Source of the DNA: Oscillospiraceae bacterium
GTDB lineage: Bacteria; Bacillota; Clostridia; Oscillospirales; Acutalibacteraceae
DNA length: 6,720 bases
Assembly: GCA_902797915.1 (NCBI GenBank)
Contig: CADBUK010000062.1
Coordinates: forward strand, 1 to 6,720
Direction: 5' to 3'
Below, one piece after another: positions 1 through 6,160 of the stretch. Within the stretch, counting starts at the first letter, position 1, and the number at the start of each line of letters is the position of its first letter. Under the pieces are notes generated by a model. It made no database searches, was not told the DNA's origin, and saw only the letters and a program-made list of their open reading frames with translations. Position numbers and translations under genes: made by a program.

Positions 1-930
1 GTATTCCTTTTTGTTGTAGAAATACTCGCGGGGTTTATCGGCAACGCCAAGCTCTGCCCACCACTCGTTTTTAAGCTTATCGTAAAGCTTTTCATAGGTT
101 GGGTGTGCAATTGTGCGGATATTCCAGAGCCCGAAATGCAGGGCGTAATTGATGTAATCCTTTTCAAGCTCGTTATAAATGCCCTCCTGCTGCAACCTGT
201 CGCGCAGAGCAATAAGCGCGTTGTAGAAGCAGTCCCAGGATTTTTCACGGGTTTTGGAAAGGCTGCCCTCTGCGTCCCTGCGCTGATGAGCAAGGATTTT
301 GCCCTGCTCAACATAAGCAATGCGCTTTGCAATTGCAATTGCGCTGAAAACGAAGAGCATATCGTTGCTTGTGCGTTGCTCCTGAAACCAAAGGTTATTG
401 TCGAGCACCCACTGACGATTATAAAGCTTGTCCCACGCCCAGCCTACGAACACCTTAAAGATGTTGTCCGTCATAGCCCTGTGGCTGAACGGCTGGTAAG
501 GCGGCAGCTCCGCATAACGCAGAGTCCAGCTGATTTGCTTATATGTATTTTCGTCCTCCCAGTACTGGTCAGAGCCGAAAACCACAAAATCCGCAGCGGT
601 TTCCTCTGCCTTATTATACGCTTCCTCAAGCATATGCTCGTCAAAGAAATCGTCGGAATCAAGGAAGGAAAGGTACTTGCCCTGCGCGCGACGAAGCCCG
701 TTGTTTCTTGCCGCGCCTGCGCCGCCGTTCTGCTGGGTTACGGCAACAAACCTGCTGTCCTTCTGTTCAAACTCCCTGCAGATTTCAAGCGAGCTGTCCG
801 TTGAGCCGTCGTCAACGCAGATAACCTCAATATCCTTTAAGGTTTGGTCGGCAACGGACTGCAGGCACTGCCTTAAATATTTTTCAACATTGTAAACGGG
901 AATTATAACGGAAACCTTAATATCAGCCAT
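1..930 (-). CDS. Family 2 glycosyltransferase GT-A, C-terminus cut by window edge
   Basis: The reading frame is open from an ATG at 928-930 to the left edge, giving 310 codons with no stop, so the C-terminus lies outside the window. This is a GT-A-fold inverting glycosyltransferase that should move a sugar from a nucleotide-sugar to a glycan acceptor at the inner face of the membrane. Visible in it are the N-terminal beta strand VSVIIPVYN (residues 6-14), the nucleotide-binding segment CVDDGSTD (38-45), GAGAARNNG (70-78), the metal-binding DSDD (91-94), WDKLY (166-170) and an ND pair (189-190) where the catalytic-base motif normally sits. The donor and acceptor sugars cannot be read from the sequence. 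Its first 96 residues match GT-C at about 62 positions without gaps, by hand count, so the two are paralogs. The start overlaps the end of GT-B by 8 nt, which suggests translational coupling. An in-frame ATG 12 nt upstream (940-942) lies too close to the purine-rich site, and the chosen start matches the GT-C start. Confidence 0.93.
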   Translation of the reverse strand, partial: MADIKVSVIIPVYNVEKYLRQCLQSVADQTLKDIEVICVDDGSTDSSLEICREFEQKDSRFVAVTQQNGGAGAARNNGLRRAQGKYLSFLDSDDFFDEHMLEEAYNKAEETAADFVVFGSDQYWEDENTYKQISWTLRYAELPPYQPFSHRAMTDNIFKVFVGWAWDKLYNRQWVLDNNLWFQEQRTSNDMLFVFSAIAIAKRIAYVEQGKILAHQRRDAEGSLSKTREKSWDCFYNALIALRDRLQQEGIYNELEKDYINYALHFGLWNIRTIAHPTYEKLYDKLKNEWWAELGVADKPREYFYNKKEY

Positions 931-2095
931 TCTTGTTCTCATTTCCTTTTCTCTTGGAATTTATTTTCTTATAAATCCTTTTAAGCAGGCGGATAAACTT
1001 GTTCGGTATTTTCATAACCGCCTTGCCGACCTTGTAATCGCGGGAGCGCTTGATTTTATCAAGCTCCTCCTTTGCCTGCTTAAAGTTGTTGTTAAAGTTT
1101 GAGCTGCCGAGGTTCATCGGAAGCGCCTTAACCTTGTAATATACGTTCGGCTGGTTAATAAGCAGGTGCAGATTGTCACGCTCGCCGGGGGTCATAAGCT
1201 CCTCGTCAAGCTCGCCGAGGTCGCGCGCACGCTTCATTTCCTTTGAGAAGCGCTGAACATAATCCTGCTTGAACTCGTTTGAAATTCTGCGCAGGGTTGC
1301 AACGCAGCTGTGGAAACGCTTTAAGGTGTAGTAGCCCTTAAATCTTTCCCAGGTTTCAGGGTACTGCATAAGAATATCTTTAATATGGTCAAACTCAACA
1401 TTAATGCAGTAAATCTTCTGCATATTTTTAACGGAGCTGTTAGGATTATCGCGCCTGTTCATATAGTAGGGCTTGTCAATAATCATACCCCTCTCCGCAA
1501 AGGCAAAGGTCTGGAACCAGAAGCCTGTGTCCTGGAAGGAAGCACCGGGGGTTTCGTTGTGGCGGATATGCCATTTTTCAATGAAATCGCGCTTGTAAAT
1601 TCCGCACCAGGTGTTCATAATAAAGCGGATTGCCTCGGGCGTATGGCTCGGGTCAAACACCTGATTGTAGTATAAATTCTTCCTGTCCAGATGGTTGTAC
1701 GCAAGGAACATATCGCCGTTTGTAGCACGCTCAAAGCGGAAGAAATCCGCCTTTACCCAGTCAAGATTATTCTCAACCGCGATATTATACAAATCGCCGA
1801 ACATATTAACGGGCACGAAATCGTCGGGCTCAACAATGCCGATGTATTCGCCCGTAGCCTTGTCAAGACCGATGTTCATACCGATACCGTAGCCGCCGTT
1901 TTCCTTGTCAACGATTGTAATACGGCTGTCCTTTGCGGCATACTGCTTTAATATTTCAAGAGAGCCGTCGGTAGAACCGTCGTTAATAACGATAACCTCA
2001 ATATCCTCAAGGGTTTGATGGGTTATGCTCTCCATACATTCAACAAGATACTGCTCAACATTATATGTTGGCACTATAATAGAAACTTTGGGCAT
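923..2095 (-). CDS. Family 2 glycosyltransferase GT-B, divergent acidic motif, basic C-terminal tail
   Basis: A complete 390-residue GT2 enzyme. The N-terminal GT-A domain shows VSIIVPTYN (4-12), INDGSTD (37-43) and, in place of the usual DSDD, EPDD (89-92). The stretch GASFQDTGFWFQTF (184-197) carries QD where related enzymes have ED or ND. After the catalytic domain come a helical region and a short charged helix, AKEELDKIKRSRDYKVGK (341-358). The tail is strongly basic (about 363-388) and could hold the protein to the membrane by charge and amphipathicity; no transmembrane helix is seen. It has only general GT2 similarity to GT-A and GT-C and lacks their GAARNNG stretch, so it probably uses a different donor or acceptor. 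The ATG at 2093-2095 follows a good AAAGGAG site (2104-2110) with an 8 nt spacer. It lies in the operon after glf, separated by a hairpin element, and its TGA overlaps the GT-A start. The sugar specificity is unknown. Confidence 0.93.
   Translation of the reverse strand: MPKVSIIVPTYNVEQYLVECMESITHQTLEDIEVIVINDGSTDGSLEILKQYAAKDSRITIVDKENGGYGIGMNIGLDKATGEYIGIVEPDDFVPVNMFGDLYNIAVENNLDWVKADFFRFERATNGDMFLAYNHLDRKNLYYNQVFDPSHTPEAIRFIMNTWCGIYKRDFIEKWHIRHNETPGASFQDTGFWFQTFAFAERGMIIDKPYYMNRRDNPNSSVKNMQKIYCINVEFDHIKDILMQYPETWERFKGYYTLKRFHSCVATLRRISNEFKQDYVQRFSKEMKRARDLGELDEELMTPGERDNLHLLINQPNVYYKVKALPMNLGSSNFNNNFKQAKEELDKIKRSRDYKVGKAVMKIPNKFIRLLKRIYKKINSKRKGNENKNG
941..950 (-). promoter_or_regulatory. 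Candidate ribosome binding site for GT-A, inside GT-B
   Basis: Read on the minus strand, AAAAGGAAAT lies in the last codons of GT-B. It leaves about 13 nt to the ATG at 928-930, which is long, and only about 1-2 nt to the alternative ATG at 940-942, which is too short. The long spacing fits coupled translation from GT-B better than strong independent initiation. Confidence 0.45.
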
Positions 2096-2122
2096 ATTTA
2101 TAACTCCTTTGCCTCTGGTTTA

Positions 2123-2241
2123 AATGAAAAGTGAATAGTGAATAATGAATAATTTCGGGAGGGCTCCGCACTCACCCATTTATAAATCAGGTGCGGATGT
2201 GCCGCCCACAATTTTTCATTCTTCATTTTTCATTATTCATT
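2123..2241. repeat. MITE-like 119-bp imperfect inverted repeat built of 7-bp units
   Basis: The two 32-nt arms, 2123-2154 and 2210-2241, are inverted copies of each other, matching at roughly 26 of 32 positions by hand. Each arm is a run of four degenerate heptamers of the form ATGAANA. A second inner pair extends the stem: TCCGCAC (2165-2171) with GTGCGGA (2191-2197), plus G-rich 2157-2163 with C-rich 2201-2207. The loop carries the palindrome ATTTATAAAT. The element fills most of the 160-nt gap between glf and GT-B and codes for nothing visible. Similar short TGAATAA-type inverted repeats occur between genes in many Clostridia (recalled, not searched). When transcribed as part of the operon it would fold into a long hairpin. 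It ends 12 nt before the GT-B ribosome site, so it could affect mRNA stability, or attenuation between glf and the later genes. Confidence 0.8.
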
Positions 2242-2255
2242 ACGACTGATTACGC

Positions 2256-3365
2256 TTATGCAAATTCTTCATCTACAGCCGCTAACGCAGCTTCGATAAC
2301 CTTATCCATATCGTAATACTTGTACTTGCCGAGTCTGCCGCCGAAGATTACGTTCGGCTCTGCATTTGCAAGCGCCTCGTATTTCTGATAAAGGGCGTTA
2401 TTTTCGTCGTTATTAATCGGGTAATAGGGCTCAATGCCTACGCTCCACTCTGACGAATATTCCTTTGAAATAATTGTGCCCTTGCCCTGACCGAACTCAA
2501 AATGCTTGTGCTCGATAATACGGGTGTAAGGCACCTCGCGCTCCGTGTAATTAACAACGGCGTTGCCCTGATAATTATCGCAGTCCTCCATAATCTCCGT
2601 TTCAAAGCGGACGGTGCGGTACTGCAGCGCGCCGTACTTGTAGCCGAAATACTCGTCAACATTGCCCGTGTAAACAATCTTCATACCCGAAATATCGTTT
2701 GCCGCCTTGTAATCCTCAAACGAGGTTTCAAGCAGCACGTCAACGCCGTCAAGCATTTTTTCAATAATCTTTGTATAGCCGCCGATGGGAATACCTTGGT
2801 AGCGGTCGTTAAAATAGTTGTTGTCATAAGTGTATCTTACGGGCAGGCGGCGGATAATGAACGCGGGCAGCTCCGTACAGCTTCTGCCCCACTGCTTTTC
2901 CGTGTAGCCCTTAATCAGCTTTTCATAAACGTCCTTGCCGATTAACGAAAGCGCCTGCTCCTCTAAATTCTGCGGGTTTTCAATGTTATACTCCGCCTTC
3001 TGCGCCTCGATGATTTCCTTTGCCTCCGCGGGAGTTTTAATGCCCCACATTTTTGAGAAGGTGTTCATATTGAACGGCAGGTTGTAAAGCTCGTCCTTAT
3101 AGATAGCAACCGGGGAATTAATGTAATTATTGAACTCCGCAAACTGATTGATGTAATCCCAAACGGCTTTATTGCTTGTGTGGAAAATGTGCGCGCCGTA
3201 TTTGTGCACGTTAATTCCGTTGATGTTTTCGCAATAAATATTGCCGCCGATGTGATTGCGCTTCTCAATTACAAGGCATTCCTTGCCGCGCTTTTTTGCC
3301 TCGTAAGCAAAGATTGAGCCGAAAAGCCCGCTGCCTACGATTAAATAATCATATTTTTTGCCCAT
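2256..3365 (-). CDS. glf: UDP-galactopyranose mutase
   Basis: This flavoenzyme converts UDP-galactopyranose to UDP-galactofuranose in the cytoplasm, supplying the donor for galactofuranose-containing surface glycans. At 369 residues it has the usual bacterial length. The FAD-binding Rossmann motif YDYLIVGSGLFGS (5-17) opens the protein, followed by the acidic strand end VIEKRNHIGGN (32-42) and HKYGAHIFHT (54-63). The substrate-binding core is intact: YTEKQWGRS (154-162), the arginine in FIIRRLPVR (169-177), DNNYFNDRYQGIP (181-193), the second conserved arginine in PYTRIIEHKHF (279-289), and GGRLGKYKYYDM (342-353) near the C-terminus. These match the Klebsiella enzyme closely as I recall it. 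The ATG at 3363-3365 is preceded by AAAGAGGT (3373-3380) with a 7 nt spacer. It starts 26 nt after GT-C, so the two are co-transcribed. Its presence makes galactofuranose a likely component of the glycan. Confidence 0.98.
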   Translation of the reverse strand: MGKKYDYLIVGSGLFGSIFAYEAKKRGKECLVIEKRNHIGGNIYCENINGINVHKYGAHIFHTSNKAVWDYINQFAEFNNYINSPVAIYKDELYNLPFNMNTFSKMWGIKTPAEAKEIIEAQKAEYNIENPQNLEEQALSLIGKDVYEKLIKGYTEKQWGRSCTELPAFIIRRLPVRYTYDNNYFNDRYQGIPIGGYTKIIEKMLDGVDVLLETSFEDYKAANDISGMKIVYTGNVDEYFGYKYGALQYRTVRFETEIMEDCDNYQGNAVVNYTEREVPYTRIIEHKHFEFGQGKGTIISKEYSSEWSVGIEPYYPINNDENNALYQKYEALANAEPNVIFGGRLGKYKYYDMDKVIEAALAAVDEEFA

Positions 3366-3391
3366 AACTTTTACCTCTTTATAAAAACGAA

Positions 3392-4525
3392 TTATTTGAA
3401 TTTCAAAATTTTCTTTGCCTTGTCATAAAGCGCGGAATCCGCGGGAATCAGCCTGCTGATTTTCCTTGCAAGGCGGATTTTGAGAGTTTTTTCCGCATTT
3501 GCTTTATAGTAAAGCCTGTCCGCGTTTTCCTTGCGGTACTTATACATAAGAAATTCCGCAAGCGTATGGTCGCGGATAAACAGCATATCCTCCAAATCGC
3601 CCTTAAAGTAGCAGTATTCGGGGGTCAGGCGGCTGTCGTTAATGTCAAAATAATCGAAGCCCTCGTCGCGGATTTTATTGTACGCCGTGTGCATTGAGCC
3701 GTCCTCGCCCAAAATAAGCACCGTGCGCACAAGCCCGTTATAAAGCCTGCTGTAAAAGCTTTGCAGCGCCTTGTCGGAAATGCCGTTTGTAAGCATTTCG
3801 TTATAAATTTTTGCAAACGCCTTGTAGCCGCAGAGCGGGTCCGTAGTAGCCTTGCCCGTAATGCTTTCGCTGTTGTTGACGCGGTAGTAAACAAGCGGCG
3901 CTGTAACGTATGTTATGCGCTTTGCGTAATACATACACATAAAGGAAAAATAAGTGTCGTTAGCGTTGCGCAAATTCTGAAACTCAATACCGTTTCTGCG
4001 AATAAAATCCGCGCTTACAAGCTTGTTCCACGGCGCCCTTGCCGCGATGTTAAAAATATACTCGGGGTGCGTTTCGATTGAGAACACCTTTTCCCTCGGC
4101 AAAAAGCGGCGTTTGATAATCGTTTCGTCAATCGTAATCTTATCGCTGCCGTCGTTAAAGGTGTAAGCGCCGCAGAGGCATAAATCCGCCTGCTCCGCCT
4201 CGCACTTTTTATAAAGAATTTCAAGCGCGTTAAGCTCAAAATAATCGTCCGAATCCCAAAAAGCAAAATACCTGCCCTGCGCCTGCGCCATTCCGTTATT
4301 GCGTGCTGCGCCCGCGTATTCGTTTTGCTGGGTAAGGATTTTTATTCTGCCGTCCGCCTTTGCGTAACGGTTCAGAATTTCAAGCGATTTGTCCTTGGAG
4401 CCGTCGTCAACGCAGATAATCTCAATATCTTTAAGCGTCTGCCCGACAACCGTGTCCAGACATTTTTCAAGGTATTTTTCCGAATTATAAACGGGAATTA
4501 TTACCGAAACCTTAATATTATCCAT
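3392..4525 (-). CDS. Family 2 glycosyltransferase GT-C, first gene of the leftward operon
   Basis: A complete 377-residue GT2 glycosyltransferase. Visible motifs are VSVIIPVYN (6-14), ICVDDGSKD (37-45), AGAARNNG (71-78), the metal-binding DSDD (91-94), PWNKL (165-169) and an ND pair (189-190) in the place of the catalytic-base motif. The C-terminal half is mostly helical and ends in a basic stretch (about 345-377), which may hold the enzyme to the inner face of the membrane; no transmembrane helix is seen. It is a paralog of GT-A, with close similarity in the N-terminal domain and recognisable similarity around the KRITYV segment, but a divergent C-terminal half, which suggests different acceptors. 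The ATG at 4523-4525 has TAAAGGAAA (4532-4540) upstream at good spacing. It lies about 50 nt downstream of a near-consensus promoter and 26 nt before glf, so it leads the operon. Since it sits beside glf it might be a galactofuranosyltransferase, but nothing in the sequence proves that. Confidence 0.94.
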   Translation of the reverse strand: MDNIKVSVIIPVYNSEKYLEKCLDTVVGQTLKDIEIICVDDGSKDKSLEILNRYAKADGRIKILTQQNEYAGAARNNGMAQAQGRYFAFWDSDDYFELNALEILYKKCEAEQADLCLCGAYTFNDGSDKITIDETIIKRRFLPREKVFSIETHPEYIFNIAARAPWNKLVSADFIRRNGIEFQNLRNANDTYFSFMCMYYAKRITYVTAPLVYYRVNNSESITGKATTDPLCGYKAFAKIYNEMLTNGISDKALQSFYSRLYNGLVRTVLILGEDGSMHTAYNKIRDEGFDYFDINDSRLTPEYCYFKGDLEDMLFIRDHTLAEFLMYKYRKENADRLYYKANAEKTLKIRLARKISRLIPADSALYDKAKKILKFK

Positions 4526-4574
4526 ATCGGATTTCCTTTAAAGCGTTACTTAAAACTAAATCTTTATCTTTACT

Positions 4575-4603
4575 ATTATATATTATTCGTCAAATTAAGT
4601 CAA
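4575..4603 (-). promoter_or_regulatory. Sigma-A promoter for the GT-C/glf/GT-B/GT-A operon
   Basis: On the minus strand a -35 box TTGACT (4598-4603) and a perfect -10 box TATAAT (4575-4580) are separated by 17 nt. Transcription should start near 4568, leaving a leader of about 40 nt before the GT-C ATG, too short for a riboswitch. The TTGAC of the -35 box recurs 10 bp downstream in the spacer (TTGACG), one helical turn away. This is the only convincing promoter for the leftward genes in the window. Confidence 0.8.
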
Positions 4604-4622
4604 TCTAAAGGGATTATTTTTC

Positions 4623-4651
4623 TTGTGTTGATATTGTCGACAATTTGTGTT
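4623..4651. promoter_or_regulatory. Candidate operator: 12-bp palindrome flanked by TTGTGTT direct repeats
   Basis: ATTGTCGACAAT (4633-4644) is a perfect 12-bp palindrome located in the spacer of the rightward promoter, directly after its -35 box. It is flanked by two exact copies of TTGTGTT at 4623-4629 and 4645-4651, which are 22 bp apart, about two helical turns. A dimeric regulator bound here would block RNA polymerase at the kinase promoter. No regulator gene is in the window, so its family is unknown. Confidence 0.45.
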
Positions 4652-4656
4652 AAAAT
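4628..4656 (+). promoter_or_regulatory. Sigma-A promoter for the GHMP kinase gene
   Basis: A -35 box TTGATA (4628-4633) and a -10 box TAAAAT (4651-4656) are separated by 17 nt. Transcription should start near 4663, giving a leader of about 36 nt. It stands back to back with the leftward operon promoter, with 24 bp between the two -35 boxes, so one bound regulator could influence both. The boxes are good but not perfect. Confidence 0.72.
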
Positions 4657-4678
4657 CAGTTTGAAGTTTTTTCTTTAT

Positions 4679-4689
4679 AAAGGAAAGGA
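4679..4689 (+). promoter_or_regulatory. Ribosome binding site that decides the kinase start
   Basis: AAAGGAAAGGA is a double purine-rich site. It sits 9 nt before the ATG at 4699-4701, which is ideal. An in-frame TTG at 4690-4692 directly abuts the site and is too close to be used well, so ATG 4699 is preferred. Confidence 0.75.
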
Positions 4690-4698
4690 TTGAATATT

Positions 4699-5871
4699 AT
4701 GGACGTTACCGCAGCTTTTAAAAAGCAGTTTAATACAGACGAGGAGCCGCTTTCCGTTTACTGCCCGTACCGCATTGCGCCCGTAGGCGCTCACAGCGAT
4801 TACCAGCACGGCTTGATTTCGGGCTTTGCGATTGACCAGGGCGTTGAAATCAAATTCCTGCCCACCGATAACGGCGAGGTTGAAATTTACAGCGGCAACT
4901 TTGAGGGCAAAACGGATTTTTCCGTTTACGAGCTGCCTCAGCGCGCGTTTGACTGGGGCGATTTTCCGAAGGCGGCGTTCGTTTCGCTTAAAAGGAAGCA
5001 CAGGATTGACAAGGGGCTCAAAGGCTTCATTTACGGCAGCCTGCCCGTTGGCGGTCTGTCGTCGTCGGCAGCCGTGCTGATTACGTATATCCGCACAATC
5101 TGCACTATTAATAACATTAAGCTTACCCGTTCGGAAATCATTGATTTTGCGCTTTACGCAGAGCACGATTACCTTGAAATGAACGTGGGTAAAATGGACC
5201 AGAGCTGCGAGGTTTATTCAAAAAAAGACCACCTGCTTTTCCTTGACACGCTTGACGACAGCTATAAATTAATCCCCACAAGCGAGAATATGCCGCCCTA
5301 TGAGTTTGCGGTTATCTTCTCGGGCAAGGAAAGGAAGCTTGCAAACACCGCGTTTAACTCCCGCGTTGACGAGGCAAAGGCGGCGGCTTACGCGCTGCGC
5401 GCGTTTGCGGACATTCCTTACGGCAGCTTTAAGGACTCCTATATGCGCGACGTTCCGCGCGAGGTTTTTGATAAGTATAAGGACAGAATTCCTGCTGCCT
5501 GGCGCAGAAGAGCAGAGCATTTTTACGGTGAGTTTGAGCGTGTTCAGCGCGGCGCAAAGGCGTGGGCTGCAGGCGATATAGTTGAATTCGGCAAGGTTAT
5601 GTTTGAATCGGGCTATTCCTCGATTTATAACTGGGAAACGGGCTCCCCCGAGCTGCAGACGCTTTATGAAATTATGACGCGCACGGACGGCGTTTACGGC
5701 GGGCGCTTCAGCGGCGCGGGCTTTAACGGCTCGTCAATCGCGCTGATTGACCCTGCAAAAAAAGAGCAGATTGCAAAAACTCTGCGCGAGGAATACTTAA
5801 AGGTATACCCTCAGTACGCAAGCGAATTTTCAATCCACTTTGTTAAAACCGCCGACGGCGTTGAAATTTAG
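4699..5871 (+). CDS. GHMP kinase of the galactokinase family, galacturonokinase-like
   Basis: A 390-residue cytoplasmic sugar 1-kinase that should use ATP to make an anomeric sugar-1-phosphate for nucleotide-sugar synthesis. All three GHMP motifs are present: motif 1 PYRIAPVGAHSDYQHG (23-38), the ATP-binding GGLSSSAA (118-125), and motif 3 GGRFSGAGFNG (334-344). The catalytic aspartate is D167 in GKMDQ (164-168). RAEHFYGEFERVQ (271-283) is typical of the galactokinase branch. Classical galactokinases carry a GRVNLIGEHTDYNGG-like signature. Here PYRxxPxGAHxDxQ and SGYSSIYNWETGSPEL (304-319) resemble plant galacturonokinase more, as I recall that family. The substrate may therefore be galacturonate rather than galactose; this is inference. 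It is transcribed away from the glf operon from its own promoter with a candidate operator, and faces the flippase gene. No uridylyltransferase is visible here to use the product. The kinase assignment is very sure; the substrate is open. Confidence 0.92.
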   Translation: MDVTAAFKKQFNTDEEPLSVYCPYRIAPVGAHSDYQHGLISGFAIDQGVEIKFLPTDNGEVEIYSGNFEGKTDFSVYELPQRAFDWGDFPKAAFVSLKRKHRIDKGLKGFIYGSLPVGGLSSSAAVLITYIRTICTINNIKLTRSEIIDFALYAEHDYLEMNVGKMDQSCEVYSKKDHLLFLDTLDDSYKLIPTSENMPPYEFAVIFSGKERKLANTAFNSRVDEAKAAAYALRAFADIPYGSFKDSYMRDVPREVFDKYKDRIPAAWRRRAEHFYGEFERVQRGAKAWAAGDIVEFGKVMFESGYSSIYNWETGSPELQTLYEIMTRTDGVYGGRFSGAGFNGSSIALIDPAKKEQIAKTLREEYLKVYPQYASEFSIHFVKTADGVEI

Positions 5872-5901
5872 TAACACACGCAGGCAGACTTTTGAAAAAG
5901 A

Positions 5902-5948
5902 GGCAGAATTTCGTGTTCTGCTAGTAGGAGCTGTACAAAGGTACTGCC
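5902..5948 (+). other. Short structured intergenic segment of unknown role
   Basis: After the kinase stop, GCAGAA (5903-5908) and TTCTGC (5916-5921) form a 6-bp hairpin, GTAC...GTAC (5933-5944) can form a small second one, and GGCAG (5902-5906) is complementary to CTGCC (5944-5948), an alternative closing pair. There is no T-tract and no open frame. It may be the remnant of an intergenic repeat or a transcript-end structure; I do not recognise a family. Confidence 0.22.
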
Positions 5949-5972
5949 CCCCGAACAAAAGACGAAAAGTGC

Positions 5973-6007
5973 AAACCGCCCGAGATTTCGATGTTCTCGG
6001 GCGGTTT
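5973..6007. terminator. Rho-independent terminator, probably bidirectional
   Basis: A perfect 13-bp GC-rich stem, AAACCGCCCGAGA (5973-5985) with its complement at 5995-6007, encloses a 9-nt loop. On the plus strand it ends in TTT and is followed by the T-rich CTTATTGAGTTTTT. On the minus strand it also ends in TTT and is followed by GCACTTTTCGTCTTTTG. The T-tracts are interrupted in both directions. It lies about 100 nt after the kinase stop and between convergent genes, so it can serve both. Confidence 0.75.
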
Positions 6008-6039
6008 CTTATTGAGTTTTTAAGGGCGCTTCGCACGGC

Positions 6040-6058
6040 GGGCGGTTAATAACCGCCC
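6040..6058. repeat. REP-like GC palindrome
   Basis: GGGCGGTTAATAACCGCCC is a 19-nt palindrome with a single central unpaired base, and on the minus strand it is preceded by TGTAGG. Short GTAGGGGCG...CGCCC palindromes of this kind are scattered between genes in many Clostridia genomes (recalled, not searched). There is no T-tract after it, so it is a poor terminator on its own. It lies 32 nt from the preceding terminator, with which it shares the CCGCCC core. Confidence 0.55.
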
Positions 6059-6120
6059 CTACAAGAGCTTTAATTAACATACATCAATAATCCTGCGCGG
6101 TTATGCCCTTTTTCGACAGT

Positions 6121-6160
6121 CTGATGGCTGACTCAAAACGAGTCAGCCTTCAGTTTTTTT
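6121..6160 (+). terminator. Strong plus-strand terminator overlapping the flippase stop codon
   Basis: The stem pairs 6121-6134 with 6140-6153 (14 bp with one mismatch), including GGCTGACTC against GAGTCAGCC around the loop AAAAC, and is followed by seven T residues (6154-6160). This is a classic intrinsic terminator for rightward transcripts, so it backs up the kinase terminator. On the minus strand the hairpin has no following T-tract. The flippase TGA (6150-6152) lies in its right arm and the T-tract corresponds to the flippase lysine/asparagine tail codons. Confidence 0.85.

Noticed and set aside
103..804. A 233-residue plus-strand open frame
   Set aside because: It lies entirely antisense to GT-A, whose protein shows clear GT2 motifs; the antisense product has no recognisable motif and no ribosome site.
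2123..2241. CRISPR-like or tandem repeat array because of the repeated ATGAANA units
   Set aside because: The units are 7 bp and contiguous with no spacers, and the two runs are inverted copies, so an inverted-repeat element fits.
2502..2945. A 147-residue plus-strand open frame within glf
   Set aside because: It is antisense to conserved UDP-galactopyranose mutase motifs and has no independent support.
4657..4698. Possible riboswitch leader before the kinase
   Set aside because: The predicted leader is only about 36 nt, too short for an aptamer plus expression platform, and shows no stable hairpin.
4675..5166. A 163-residue minus-strand open frame
   Set aside because: It is antisense to the kinase motif region and spans its ribosome site; its composition is that of a shadow frame.
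4699..5871. Naming the kinase galK
   Set aside because: The family is certain but the signature differs from classical galactokinase, so a galactose-specific symbol would overstate the evidence.
5830..6049. Short open frames of 68-69 residues on both strands after the kinase
   Set aside because: They run through the terminator hairpin and lack ribosome sites or motifs; treated as non-coding.
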